Shown in pieces: positions 10,761 to 26,404 of a stretch of DNA of 64,000 nucleotides (position 1 is the stretch's first letter; every line of letters starts with the position of its first letter). This DNA is from Sciurus carolinensis. Lineage: Eukaryota > Chordata > Mammalia > Rodentia > Sciuridae. Both the position numbers and the translations under genes were made by a program. The DNA lies in assembly GCF_902686445.1 (NCBI RefSeq), contig NC_062232.1, forward strand, positions 18,210,897 to 18,274,896, read 5' to 3'. The notes beneath the pieces are model-generated. The model saw only the letters and a program-made list of their open reading frames with translations, did no database searches and was not told the DNA's origin.

Positions 10761-12114
10761 AAAAACAAATTTGTATCTGCCTTCTCTAAGTAAAAGCCTA
10801 AAAGTGCTCTTTTGCCATGCAGGTTTATCCATTATACATTTTCTTTTTATTGGTTATAAATGGGGCATTACTATTAGAAAAGAAAGAACTACCTCAAGAA
10901 AACAAAATGTGGACCTGAAATGTACTTAGCTGCTTTGTTTCTCCTATACTTAACTATGTGTTCATATGTCTGGCCATTAATTCATGTGCCAGGAACTGGT
11001 TATCATTCAGAACTGATTCAACATAGCCAGTCTAGTCTCAATGTAAATGGTGCTAAGTTCAAACTGGTCTTCTCTTTAAATTATATGTGTGTAAAAGCTT
11101 ATGAGTGAAATAAAGGAACATATTTAACAATTTATAAAACCAAGTTGGCTAAATACTAGCAGAAAATTCTCACTACTTAATAAAAATATTCAAAATTGGT
11201 ACCAAACATTTTACAATGTTGATGCCATCTTACTCAAAGTTCTTAATTTGAATGTATCATGCAGCAGGTGTTCAGGTTTATAATAATCTGCTTTATAAGT
11301 ATGAGTGAGTCTTAAAAGGCTTAATGAATTTTTTCAGAAAATAAGTTGTTTTGAGATGAATGACCAAGCAATTATGTTGCAAAGAAACAAATCCTAGCAA
11401 TTGCAAATGTCACATTTTTCATGCAAAATGCCTATTATATGAAAAGTATAAGAATAATGAAAACTACTCATCTTGTCATAAACTATTCACTTATAGTTTC
11501 CAATAAATAATATATTATCAGAACACAAATTAAGGGTCATACATTATATTTTATGCTTTTACTTCTTAACACTCTTTGTTCTCTAGTTAAGTACACTAAA
11601 TAGTAGTATAATAGCTTGAAAGAGTTAACATACATCCAAATCATAAATGGCACACTTCTTTTGGAATAACTTGGTGCAAACATTATAGTTGATGTTTAAC
11701 AAATATATGCTGCACGAATGAACAGATGACTAAATAAGCCCTTAATATTTATCAGTTGCCATAACATTTATGTTCCATCATGACTAACTTCAAAACAGAG
11801 CAGATGAGAATATAGCATAGCTTAAAAGAAACAAAAGGAATTTGATCATTTTTCTGTCTTTCTTATAGTAGGAACTGAAACTTCAGAGTCAAAGACTTAT
11901 GTAGGCAAAACAAAAAATTATGAACAGAAAGGGGAAGAAAAAACCATGAGATGGACAAAAGTATTTTTCTTGGAGGAGCCTACTATGAACTGAAGTACTG
12001 CAGAATCTAAGCAAAGAAGTATAATGTGATACAAGGTTTACAAGGGCCTTTATCTTATCACTTCCCAGTTTCACTCCAGTCAAATCAATATTCTCATTTT
12101 CCTCCAACCACTCT
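10761..12114. other. AT-rich intronic stretch, nothing recognised
   Basis: Intron 2; only short chance ORFs. Confidence 0.5.
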
Positions 12115-12365
12115 ATACTTTTTCACAATTCTGGTTTACACATGATATTTCTTCTGCCTAAATAACATTTTTGCTCAGCGAACATCTACTCATCCTTACT
12201 TTCCTTCTCTGGGATTTTTTAAATAAAAATTATGTTCTCTTTTAGTGACTGTTGTCTTCCTTAATGGATTACATATATCTTAGGAATATACATTATGTTT
12301 TTTTCATCTTTGTATTCTCATTGGTAGCATTGTTTGGGCATGAAATGTAGTTGTTGAAAGAAGAA
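12115..12365 (+). repeat. L2 LINE 3' fragment
   Basis: TTTCTTCTGCCTAAATAACA, ACATCTACTCATCCTTACTT and the later TTTGTATTCTCATTGGTAGC follow the order of the L2 3' end. It is much diverged. Confidence 0.5.
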
Positions 12366-13439
12366 ATAAATACATGTAAGGAAGAAGTAGAAAGACCAGT
12401 GGAAATCAGAGACAGGACAACTCCTGGTCTAGTCAACTCAGCTTGCTGATGGGCATCTCACCTCCTTGTTTTATGATGGTATATAGAAATAAATCAGAAT
12501 TCTCTGCCCATAAATTTGCCTTATGTGCTGCATAAACTGAAGGATATCTGGCCCTTCTGACTTGCTCATGTATAGCCATCAGGAAGGGGTAAAAAGGAAA
12601 TTAAACATTTGATCTCTTCAGTGAATGTGACCAATTGAACGTGGAATAAATACAAAACTTAAAGGAATTTAGTCTCAAGGTTTTTTCCTGTGTTAACTTC
12701 CAGAAGACCTCAACCACATAATGAAATATTCAAATGATGCAGCACTATGGTGCTGAAACCCAAAATAGTAAAGATTAAAACTCAGCATACTTATAGATTT
12801 ACCACAATTCTAAAAGGGTTCTAAAACACACAATTTTTACTGTTATATAACAAACAGGGAACTGATAGATCACATATACATCTCCAATCTATTTCTATCA
12901 TAATTTCAGCAGCACTCTGACTCAGACTTGGAGACCAGTCTGCTAAAAATACTGTGGTCCATTATCTTACCATGAGTATTATCCTTTTACATGATTTCTG
13001 AAACCTGATTCAGACAGAGTGCAGGCACATAGTATGATCTGAATTTAGGTTATCTCAGTAAATAAAAATATCCCTAAACTATCATGTGATGCATGTGACA
13101 AGACTCCTGCATTGCCATTTTCAAAATTATTAAGAGTATCATTAGTGCCACATCATACATGTTCAATGGGCATATGCCACTTTTCCCAAATAGCTTATGG
13201 TTCAGTGAAAGAGATATGATAAACACCCAAAAATATATAATTAAAAAATGAAATGTGGCTTAAGAGTGAGAATAGCAGGGGCAGGGGAGGTTTATTTTAG
13301 ATCAGGTAAACAGATGAAGTAATCAAGGAACATTTCCTTAAGGAAATGACAGTGAAGATAAGAAGTTGGGAGGTGTAATTCAATCTGGTTTCAGATTTCA
13401 CTCTTAGTTTGGAAACTGTTTTCAGTCAGGTCTCTTACC
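12366..13439. other. AT-rich intronic stretch, nothing recognised
   Basis: Intron 2; no feature supported. Confidence 0.5.
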
Positions 13440-14530
13440 CTTGCTTATCCTATTGGATTCAGTGAAATTTGATGACATTATTGATGCTCCTTAATGAAAA
13501 TAACACTCTTCTATGGTTTTTGACAACTCTTTCGTAGTTGTCTTCATGCTTTTCTGGTCACTATAAGTCTTTCCTTCCATCCCATCCCAGGTTTCAAACT
13601 GCCTCTCTTATTTTTAGGTTCTAGAGGCCCCCCCTGGGTAACCTCTTTTCTATGAATTTAATCTTCACATAATTGAGATTCACAAATCTGTATCTTCAGA
13701 TGCTTCTCAGTTTCAAATCTGTATGTCACATTGTCTGATGATATTCCTTTTTTTTATAACCCAGAGATACCTTGAATTCAACAAACCCAAAGTGCAATTT
13801 ATATTCCCACTACATATATTCTTGATGCTACTGCTTATCTTCACTGGTGCAAAATCTTCTGTCTCTGTAGTTAAGAAAGATGGATTCTTTTCCTTCCTTT
13901 ACCTGACCCTTCCCACTCACCAGAATTTCTCTACTTCGGTTGCACATGCTTAGACCATGTTCTACTCATTACCTATGTAGATTATTTCAAATATTCCCTT
14001 ATTGTTCTCTCATTCCATTCCAGCTTTTCCACTATGACACTTACCATTTAAAAGAAAGTATTTGATTATCTTTGGATGGTTCTCCAATGCCCATAATAGG
14101 AAGCAAAAAATATTCTGACATTAAGGCACTTTAGTTTAGCTCCATTCTATTTTTAAAGCCTAATTTTCTGCTATTGTTTCACATCTAGTTTTAAAAATTC
14201 ACTCTGTATCTTCTTCATTCTGTGTATCTGTTTTTAGGTTGTTTTATCTATCTGGAATGTCATTTCATTTCTTCCTCCACCTTTAAGTAAATATTCATCC
14301 TCCATAGGTTGCTTTGATATCATCTGTTTTGCAATATACATGCATACTTCTTAGTCAAATCCAGTTATTTTATCTTCTGTGCTCCTGTATTTAGCTTATA
14401 TTTCTATTTAGTAATTACTGATTATTTGTCAGTCATTCTTCTCCACTATGTTTTTCAAGAGGACAGGAACTAGGTCTCAATTCATAACTGACAATATAGT
14501 GCTAAGTGTACTAATTGATTGTTGAATTGT
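13440..14530 (+). repeat. L2 LINE, about 1 kb of 3' region
   Basis: Landmarks follow the L2 consensus order: TTGAATTCAACAAACCCAAA (13772 on), TTATCTATCTGGAATGTCAT (14244 on), AAATATTCATCCTCCATAGG and AGAGGACAGGAACTAGGTCT (14458 on), ending near TTGATTGTTGAATTG. ORFs inside are remnants or chance. Confidence 0.65.
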
Positions 14531-14579
14531 TTAATTATCTACTCATTTCTTATTCATCATAACCATCTCAGTAATAGTT

Positions 14580-14770
14580 ACTGTTTATTGAATCAGTATG
14601 GTGTGCCAGGCACTGAATTAGGCATCATACAAATACTATCTCATTTATTTTTTACACTACCACTGAGAGGTAGTTTTTATCTTCATTTTAAACAAATTAA
14701 CTATTTTATTTATTCCTAAGTGTTAGTAGTTGATTTAGCCAAGATACAAATCAAGGTTAGCATATTGCAT
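14580..14770 (-). repeat. MIR
   Basis: TGTGCCAGGCACTGAATTAG, then ATACTATCTCATTTATTTTT and a degenerate tail matching reverse-oriented MIR. Confidence 0.65.
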
Positions 14771-17149
<2,379 letters not shown>

Positions 17150-17375
17150 ATTTTTGTGCTCATTGTGTATCAAGCACTAGTCTTAAGAACATAAGAATTA
17201 TTTTCTCATTTAATCCTTAAAACAATTTTATGAATTTCATATCATTGTATTTATTTTAAAGATAACTGAGATTTAGGGACCATGCCCAGGATTCCACAGT
17301 TTATAAATGGCAAGTCAATGTCTAAAGTCAAGTTTATCTGACTCTGATTCCAAATTACTGCTTTTAAAGACTACA
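17150..17375 (-). repeat. MIR
   Basis: ATTGTGTATCAAGCACTAGT, TCTCATTTAATCCTTAAAAC and AAGATAACTGAGATTTAGGG follow the reverse-oriented MIR order closely over about 200 bp. Confidence 0.75.
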
Positions 17376-18339
17376 CTGATTTAGAAATGTGGTAGAGATG
17401 GAAAGGATTGATTCCAAAACTCTACACTGATCATCTGGACTATACCAAAAGTCATTACATCAAAAATATTTTCTTTTCTATTTTCCATTTAAAATCTCAA
17501 AGATGTGGTTTAAAATATACATTAAATTATTCTTTGAACCAAAAGGCATTTGATTGTTACTTAGACACATAAAATTCAGTAGAGTAGTGCAAAATAAAAG
17601 TATGTAAGAAAAATATGGTTAAGAGAAATATGGTTAGTAATACATTGGGAGTCAAAATTAAAGTAATACAAAAAAATCCATAGCAAAGAAGATTACTAGA
17701 CTTGTTAAGGTGTGGAAGGAACTATAACAGAACTAGAACATAAACCTGAAACTGTCTAGCAGTGAACATGAAGAGGAAATGAAATCATCTATAGCTTAAA
17801 ACCCTCATTAGATAAAAGCAGGCCAGTTTCTCAGAAAAGTCTATCCATTCTTGACCCTAAAGTCAGCAAAAGGATTTCTCACAGAAAGAAATCCTTATGT
17901 GATAAAATGAACACCACCTTCAATAAACCCTTTTGATAACATATCTACAAGTTATCACTGGACTGTTCCCTATAGCAAAGCTGAAATATGTTTTTAAAAA
18001 TAAATATATATGTATTAAAATATAACATTACATTTAAATATATTTTGCATTATATACCCAACAATAGCTAGTTATCATGTAGAAAATGTTTATATTCATT
18101 GTCTTTAAAGATGTGACAACCTATAAAACAGTTTTTAATTCCATAGAGAAAATAGGTAGTAAGGTTTCTTTTTTATAATGGTAACAAGTGAAAAGGCAAG
18201 CTCTATTTGAAGTATCTTTTGAGAATTAGTTTGTCAATGGATGCCTAAAATATTATGGAGACACATACTATACATTCATTTAATATGACAATTTCAAATG
18301 GAAGACTTCCATTGTCCTACTAGTTTTGAAAAACATATT
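17376..18339. other. AT-rich intronic stretch, nothing recognised
   Basis: No ORF or named repeat. Confidence 0.5.
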
Positions 18340-19420
18340 TACAGACTTTGATTTTTGAAAAATACAAAGTAAAAGTCACAGGCAACATGAGAAAAAAGAG
18401 ATACATTCAACTTATCACAATTAAAAACTTTTGTGTATCAAAGGACACTTATAAGCAGGTTGAAAGGGCAAACTGTACATATCATATATCTGATACAGGA
18501 TTAATTTCCACAGTACATAAACAATTCTACAACTCAACAACTGCAACAACAATACTGGGTTAAAATGGACAAAGAACTTAAATAGACATTTCTTCAAAAA
18601 ATACATACAGTCAATAAACACATGAAAAATGCACAACATCACTAATCATAAGGGAAATGCAAAATGAAAACCACAATAAGATACTACCTCTCTTCCCCAA
18701 CAGTTTGGTTTCTATTAAAATAAACACAAAGTTGATAAATATAGGGAGAAACTGAAATCTTTGTATAGTTTTACTGGGAGTGTAAAATGGCACAGTCACT
18801 GTGGAAAATGGTTTGGTAAGTCTTTAAAAACAATCAGGGTTACCATAGAATCTAGCATTTCCATTTCTAGCTCTATACTCAAAAGAACTGAATGCAGAGA
18901 TTTGAAAAGATATTTGTACATCCATATTATATATCAGCATTATTTACAACAGGCAAAAGGTGGGTGCAACCCAATTGTACATTAAGGTATGAATGGATAA
19001 AGAAAATATGGTGTTTACACAAAAAGCCTTTTAATTCAAACTTAAAAATAAAGGAAGTGGTGATACATACTGTACTATGGATGAATCTTGAGGCTATATC
19101 AAGTGAAATAGTTCATTTACTAAAGGACAAATACTGTATGATTCCACTTATAAGAGGTATGTATAGTAGTCAAGTTTACAGAAACAAAAAGTAGAATGGG
19201 GGTTACACCAGGGGCTAAAGAAAGGAGGAACAGGGAGTTGTTTAATAGGTATAGAGTTTCAGTTTTGCAAAATTAAAAAAATTCTGAAAATAGTGGTGGT
19301 GGCAGCACAAAAATGTGAATCTGTTTAACACCACTGAACACTTAAAAATGGTTAGGACAGTATATGTGATATTATGCATATTTTATAATTTAAAAAATAA
19401 TAGTGAATAAATGGCAAATT
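18340..19420 (+). mobile_element. Ancient L1 (L1M-type), ORF2 3' part and 3' UTR
   Basis: TTTTGTGTATCAAAGGACAC, AGGGAAATGCAAAATGAAAA, GGATAAAGAAAATATGGTGT and ATGATTCCACTTATAAGAGG follow the L1 ORF2-to-3' UTR order, with many stops and frame breaks. It is a decayed fragment, older than the squirrel-type L1s. Confidence 0.85.
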
Positions 19421-21264
19421 TTGTATCATGTATGTTGTACCATAATAAAAATATGCAAATTAAGCAGATTAACCTTAATTAGCCTAAATTTGCTACAAAG
19501 CCACAGCTATTATTTTATATCTGATTACTAATGCAATGCTTATATGTAATTTAATTTCTCTAATAGAAATACAATTTTTCTTTCTAGTTGAGTACAAAGA
19601 ATGCATCAAGGGCTGTGATATACTAAATTTAGTATATTTTACATGAAGTTCATCAATATGTCTCAACCAATGTTAATGCATCATGAAAAAATGATTTGCC
19701 TAATTCTGACACAACTTAATATAGTTTTCATCTTTTTAAATAGTTTCATTTAATGTCTAAATAATATTGCATATAAAGATATGCCCAAAGTTGTACACTT
19801 GGTACATATGTAAACAGCAATACCAAGGGTAAAAGAATGTATAAAAATATCCTGACGAATTTCAAAAACAAGTGTCATAAAGTATTAATCAATCATCTTC
19901 GTCAGAATGCTGGGAAAGATATTCTCTAGGGACAACAGGCCCATGGGCAGGAGGGACATGTCTCCTATGTATGTGTGAGGATGATGGGGACAACCCTGGA
20001 GCCATGCCATTGAAAAGGGCAAATTTTATTGATCCAATTTTGCTTCTGGGGATATGTCTAAATCTTAGCTTGTCTTGGTTTCAGGCTTCCATGATGTTCT
20101 TGGTCTTCTTAGATTTAAATCTGGTTCCTAAGTTAGCAATTGCCTATTTCTTATACTTCTACAACATACATCTCCATATATTTTTCCTCTGGAACCTCTT
20201 CATTCTTATCCCCAATATCAGGATTCCTATTATACAACTCCAATTCCTCATAAACTTTCATTTATTCATTTAATAAATGTTGTTTGAATGTCTACTTATG
20301 AGCTAATCATTATTTTAGGGAGAAGAGATAAAAAATTGAACAGAAATGCACTTGGTCCCTGACTTCATGAAGCTAATAGTTTATTGGGAGAGAAGCACAT
20401 TAATAATGGAATCACATAAACAACCCTAAGACGTTATTGAAGGACAAAGTATGGGAAGAACTCAGGTTTAGAGATGAAAAGGAGTCAACTAGAGAAAGAG
20501 AGTGAAAAGCATTAGATCCTGGAAATAGCAAAGACCCAGAAGAAGGAATAAGATGAAGAGTATGAGGCATTAAATAAAATATGGCCAGCATGTGACTAAA
20601 TATTGTATTCTGAAAAAATTTTCTGTCTTCCACATGTGGAACAGTGACTTGTGACCACTCTGACTCCTCTCAAAGAAAAGGTAATCTTTGGCAGGAACTA
20701 ATCTTTAGACTTGGCATCTTTACTTGATCAGCTATTTCAGCTACATGTGTTGAAGCATACAGCTTTTTCCAAGAATGTCTTTTCTCTGGCAATTTTATTC
20801 CACTGAGGCTATCTACAAACCCCCTCACTGTTTACTGTAAGGTAAATTAAGGAAAAGACCTACAAGTAGAACTTGTTTCATGCATTCTTTAGTACTATAC
20901 CCATGATCTGCTGAATAAGAAATTGCAATCAACAGAAAACTGTGGTAAAAGGTAGAAACATCTATTAAAATGGTGATTGTAGAAAAGCAGCATATTAACA
21001 CAGAAGTAAAAATTGCCTTTACTAATTACAATCAGCCATTTTAATTCAGATATACACAACTAATTCTGAAATAAATTCCACAAAAGAAAGCTCTAGCATA
21101 AAAACAACTGCAGAAACAAAAAGCCCCATCCACTATTAAACCTAGTCTTAATACATTTCCTTTGATCCTTCCCCAATACAAAACAGGCTTATTCATCATT
21201 TTGAATCAACCATAGTGAATGTCAACATTATTACCAATTCAATAATTTCATGCAGTCAAGCATG

Positions 21265-21267
<3 letters not shown>
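19421..21267. other. Intron 1 stretch, little recognised
   Basis: AT-rich. The patch 20255-20400 (TTTAATAAATGTTGTTTGAA ... GGTCCCTGACTTCATGAAGC) resembles a widespread ancient mammalian repeat, but I cannot name it firmly. Confidence 0.45.

Positions 21268-21301
<34 letters not shown>
21268..21301. repeat. (AC)n microsatellite
   Basis: About 17 uninterrupted AC units, then CTCTCACACC. It is likely polymorphic. Confidence 0.95.
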
Positions 21302-21304
<3 letters not shown>

Positions 21305-21787
21305 CACACCCTTCTGTGTTTTATAATTTTGGTGACTCTTAAAACAGTTTCTAAACCATTAGGCCACATGTAAATTTCAGTCAACATGTATTTGTCATTT
21401 AATTACTAAATTATCAATTAATGAATACTAAAATTAAAATAAAGCTATGAATGCTTGCCTTTTATCACATGTAAGGACTTATTATCAGGATAAAAAGAAT
21501 CATACATCTAACAGCTATTTCTGACAGGTTGCCTAAAAAAGTGATTATATTCAATTTTATATTTTTTGATTCATGTATCAGAATCAAGATGTAAGATCAC
21601 ACAAATTAATAACCAATTTTCAATAGTCTATGGTTAAATTCTCCTTGACCAAGGAAAATGTGTTAATTTGAATACCTTATTCTCCCCTAGCATTCACAAG
21701 ACATCCTCAAAATAATTTTAATAGCTCAAAAACAAAGTTATTTTTCCATAGCTTCTCAAAATTTATGTGTATACAAAATATCTAGGG

Positions 21788-22252
21788 TGATGCTGTCCAG
21801 CGGAGTCAATTTGGCTTGGGAGACAAACGAATAGCGAGGCTCTTGAATTCAGAAAGGTTTATTGTAGATTCAGGAAACCCGGGAACCAGAACCAGAACCA
21901 GAACCAGAACCTGGAACCTGGAACCTGGAACCTGGGACCCTGGTGCTCAAGGAGAGCCGGCTCATATCTCCTCCAGGAGGTGAAGGGTAGGGCTGACGCC
22001 AATTATGTGAAGATCAGGAGAGGAGCCAGCTGCCCAATCATGGTAAAGGTCAAAACAAGCAGGCACGATCAGGAGCACTGGAGAACACATGTGCATGCAC
22101 TGTATGCATGGACTTAATTGAATACGGCCAATGACAAAGCACCTGAGTGTGCTTATGTTAATTAACCTCCTCACTGCCGATGTGACCAAAACAACTTCTG
22201 GCTGGCTGCCAGGCGCCATCTTGGCACAGCCCACATGGCACAGCCCCCAACA
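21788..22252 (-). mobile_element. Solo ERV LTR with 5-bp target duplication
   Basis: This 465-bp block begins TG and ends CA, flanked by TAGGG at 21783-21787 and 22253-22257. On the minus strand it runs TGTTGGGGGCTGTGCC ... to an AATAAA signal (21863-21858) and a GC-rich end, the layout of a retroviral LTR. No internal viral sequence adjoins it, so it is a recombined solo LTR. It lies in the same orientation as CNKSR2. Tandem hexamer and heptamer units occupy 21884-21935. An ORF inside (22234-21962) matches nothing I recognise. Confidence 0.88.
21884..21935. repeat. Tandem repeat in LTR: four AACCAG then four AACCTGG units
   Basis: Four 6-bp units (21884-21907) pass directly into four 7-bp units (21908-21935). 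The two unit types share the AACC core. Confidence 0.9.
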
Positions 22253-22257
22253 TAGGG

Positions 22258-24231
22258 ATCTGATTAAACTGTAGGTTTTGATTCAGTTGGTCTTGGGTGG
22301 GGTCTGAGATTTATGTTTCTAACATGCTCTGAAATAACAATGGACATTACTACATCAAGGTGTGTCCAAAGCAAAAAGAGAATTGATGTTTTTCAAAAAG
22401 TGATGAGGTTATCATCAAATAGGACAATAACAAGGACTGAAAATACACACACACTAATTAGGCGTACATTTCTCAATATCTAATCATGCCCTTTTTGGAC
22501 AGCCCCAATTAAGAAATATATATACTAATACCCAAGAATCAACAAATATTTGCCATAAATTTATAGACCACAAAGAAACAAATTTCTTATGTTGTAAGCT
22601 AGACAAGTAGTGGATCGAAAACTATTTCAAACTAAATCTATTTGAATAAATCCCTAATTGCATGTTTTAAGGATAGTTATTCAGAACACCTCCTAATTTT
22701 TCAAAAAGCAAAGTCTGAGGAGAAATTCACCAGCCTAATTTAGCAATAATTAGTCTCATCCTTCACAATATTGTCAATAATTATAAAAAGATACAGTGGA
22801 CTTTTTTTGAAAAAGGAAAAGAAACCACATACAATAGGAATTCATGTTCCTTATCATAAAGCATTTCTCAAAGAGCTCCAAAAATATGAGTCTTTTAATT
22901 CTTTTTATAATTCCTCTCTGTTCAATAAAATTCTCCTGCAGCATGACAGCATTCTACTACAATCAATGTCCATTGGACAATCAAACCTGAAGATGTTAGT
23001 TAGTGATCTTTCCCTTGGTTCCCTGAGGAATCCAAATTCCTACAAGTGGGTCAGAATAGAAAATGCCTGAAAATCAGAAAGGAAGGAGGAAAAACTCTGT
23101 GGAAATGCATATGAATCAGAATGGGGTGGGGCAGATATCAGAACCTTGGCTAATACAGTGTCAGAGAAACAATTTGACAGACCCACATTTAAAAAAAAAA
23201 TCTTGCACTCAGTTCTTACCAGAGAGGCAATATTGCTCCTCCAGTCACAAATTAACCTCCATAACATCTGTTTCTTAGCAGACTGAACTTGCTTGCCAGG
23301 AATTTAAGGACTAACTTTTCAATGACATTTACAAAGTCCAAGTCATAATTTAATACTACATTCATACTGTTGGCAGTCCAACAGTTAATGGAGCTTAATG
23401 TTCTTATGATTCTCCTGATTAAATTACTGCTCAAAAACCTAGTTTCATAAACAGGAGTTTATAAAAGAAGGGGAAGACACACAGCCTTCAGGTTTGATTA
23501 AGTCTTACAATTTAAAAACTAACATAAAATAATTCTATGATAACTGGATACATCATATGAGAAGACAAAAATAAATTTTTTAAATCATCTCCATAAGACA
23601 TAAAGAATAACTAACTCGTCTTCTAGGAAAAGGAGACAAAAAGAAAAAGAATGTGAAGAGGTTAGGGCAAGGGTAAGGGCAGAGACCCAACATATGTGAT
23701 GACTTTATATTTTGTAAAGTACTACTCAAGAAACTTCTGAGCTTAGCCCCACAAGAGTGTATTGACTCACTCTCCTATGAGACTTTGGTCACTGCCTAAA
23801 AGCAGCTGTGCAAACAATCTTTAAGCAGAGATTTTATTTCAAATGAATCCCAAATTTCTCCATTGGTGAATTTCAACGAAAAGACCCCGGGGGATGCAAG
23901 ATTTGCATGCATATAAATATACTACCACTGCCTACTACAGACGCCTACACTAAAGACAGCTATAAATCAACCTGAGAAAGGAACCACGAAACTTACTAAA
24001 GATATCTTGAATAACCACAGAGAGGTTATTTTCTGTAATACTTTGCTAACTTTGATAAGAATTACATATAATCATGATGAAAACTATAGAAAATAATGGT
24101 AGGTATTCAAAAATTAACATATGAGAAAGATTAATATTGCCTACTTTAATTTTATAGCTAAATTAAACTTCTCTTTTTCCAAAGGCACTATAGTTCACTA
24201 GTTATGATAATTTTATTTTAAAAAAAACTTA
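22258..24231. other. Intron 1 stretch, nothing recognised
   Basis: AT-rich with short chance ORFs on both strands (22771-23434). None has features of a protein family. Confidence 0.5.
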
Positions 24232-24319
24232 CTTTTTTTTTTTTGCAGTACTAAGAACTGAACCAAAGGCCTTGAGCATGCTATGCAAGCACTCTACCAT
24301 TAAGCTACTTCCCTGGCCC
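24232..24319 (-). repeat. ID SINE
   Basis: A T-rich run, TGCAGTACTAAGAACTGAAC, then GCAAGCACTCTACCATTAAG and CTACTTCCCTGGCCC: a reverse-oriented, diverged ID. Confidence 0.75.
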
Positions 24320-24834
24320 TGCTGACCAGTCTTCACAATAACTTTAAACAACAGGCTACTGAATTCTAAAGTATTTTTCCAGAAATGGAAAAAAAGTCTA
24401 AGGAACTTACAGTGAATTAGAACTTTTCATTTCAAGAAAGAAAATAAGAAATATACTAAAATATATAACAATGGAAGAAAACCTATAATTACTTTTTATT
24501 GTCAGCATCTACCCTGGAAACATGTTCCCTTTGGTTATAGTATCACAGATTAAAAGTCATGTAAGAAAAGTATGATTCATTCAATAATGATAAAGTCGAC
24601 TTTAAACTCCTGTTAAAGTTTTATACACTTCTAGTTATGAACAAAACACTCTGAACCTGACTTCCCAGTGCTATAATCCAAAAAGGGTAAAGAATTCAAA
24701 AGAGAACCTTGCATTTCTATTCAAAACTTGAGTCATGTCATCCCAGGAAATGTTTTATATAAAAAGAGCTAATTTCATTACTTTTCATGGCAATCCCAAA
24801 TCTCAAAAAGGAAGGAAAAAACATCAAAATTGTT

Positions 24835-24877
24835 TCTGCTTGAATAGGAGGGGACTCATCTGCTTGAATAGGAGGGG
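24835..24877 (+). repeat. Two-unit 24-bp tandem duplication
   Basis: TCTGCTTGAATAGGAGGGG occurs at 24835-24853 and again at 24859-24877 with a 5-bp spacer. It lies just upstream of an L1 3' end. Confidence 0.9.
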
Positions 24878-24894
24878 GTTTTGAGAACACAATA

Positions 24895-25180
24895 AAACAA
24901 AAAATCCTAAAAGTTTCCTATGTACATACATGAATATACCACAGTGAAGCTCACCAATGTGTACATGAACAAGAAATTAATTTAAAAAATAACTATGGGT
25001 AAATGGCAGAAAAATCAGTAGAAGGAAGGGAGCCAGGGGTGGGGGAGGGAAGGGGAAGGAGAGGTATGGGATCTGAATTAGAACAACACATATTCCATGC
25101 TTGTATAATTATGTCAAAATGGATTCTACTGTCATGCATAACTAAAAGGAATCAATAATAAAAATGAATAAACAATCTTT
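24895..25180 (+). mobile_element. L1 3' end of a different subfamily
   Basis: A purine-rich tract (25020-25065) is followed by ATTCCATGCTTGTATAATTA, TCTACTGTCATGCATAACTA and an A-rich tail. The same ending closes the L1 at 40567 but differs from the 1-405 type, so at least two L1 3' UTR lineages are present. Confidence 0.75.
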
Positions 25181-26392
25181 TTTAAAAAGTCTAGCATAGG
25201 AAATAGAAATTACTGATTTTGAGAAAGTGGTCCTCTTTGGAAGGAAATATGGCCAGTGTATTTCTGTCTTAACTACCCCAATGCTTTACTTTGGCATCTA
25301 TTCTCTAACACATGCAGTATACTCCAGCCTCGACATTAAGTAGATCAACCTTAGGCAGTTAATGAACACCTAAATTACATATAGCTCTTCAGTAATAAGA
25401 TTTATTTTCTTTGTCCTTCATTTCAACCTTCTAATAATTCTTCATAGTACAACATTAACTACAGTTCTACATTTGTTTCCAAATGTCTTACAGTTCTGAG
25501 ATTTATTTTAGAAATAACATAATTCTAATCTCGATTCCAAAAACTAAAAGCTTTGACCAAGTGTGTCAAATGGGAGTATTATGTTACAACTGTGATGTAG
25601 TAATGCTTCAAATTCAACAATTCAACAACTGTTACAATAAGGAGCTGAATCAAACTTTTTAACTTATGGTTCTTATATGGTTTAATCATTAAGGGAAAAA
25701 AGAGGAATATAACATTTACAATTTGTTTTTTAAACAACATGTCTTACATTAGCTAATTACATACAAATTTCATCGAAATATGTATGGGGAAGGTGATCTG
25801 TACTTTGACAACAGGAATAATATTCCTTGTAGATTTGGAAGACCTCAAGATAACAAACTTGTAATTGAGATCATGATTTCTACAAACTAACAGAAACATG
25901 ATAACAACTCTCCTACTCCTTCTTATCTTGACACAAGGAACAGAAGGCTAGAAAAGAACCTTAATCAAATACTCTTCAACCCAAATGGGAATGGTCCAGC
26001 AGTACCACTTCTTCACTTGTTCACTTTTTTATTTTTATTATTATTATTTTTTTTTTACTTTTCAGAGGCTTGCTTTAAGAATTTCCAGAGGGATATCTCT
26101 TAAGTTATTTTCAGAATATTTCTAAATAATGGAGGCACAGATTTAGATGTTCTAATAGTTCAATAATAAAAATGTTAATCATTTCATCAGTATAAACTGA
26201 TATCATCTGTTCAAAATAGAATTAGACTTTCTATACCTAAAACTACATTTTTATTAGAATTTTTATTTTTACTGAAAGTTCATTAGTTTATAAACTAAGT
26301 TACTAGATTCGAATAAAAATTTAAAAATCATCCTCTGCATAAATTTTCTTCTTAGATATCAGGAAGAAAACCCTTAAGGCTCAGAAACACTT
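25181..26392. other. AT-rich intronic stretch, nothing recognised
   Basis: No supported feature. Confidence 0.5.
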
Positions 26393-26404
26393 ACTTATTA
26401 CTTC

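Noticed and set aside
13440..14530. ORFs at 13723-13953 and 14519-14719 as small genes
   Set aside because: The stretch follows L2 3' landmarks, and the ORFs carry no start context or protein-family features.
21962..22234. 90-codon minus-strand ORF
   Set aside because: It lies wholly within the solo LTR, which normally encodes no protein, and it resembles no family I know.
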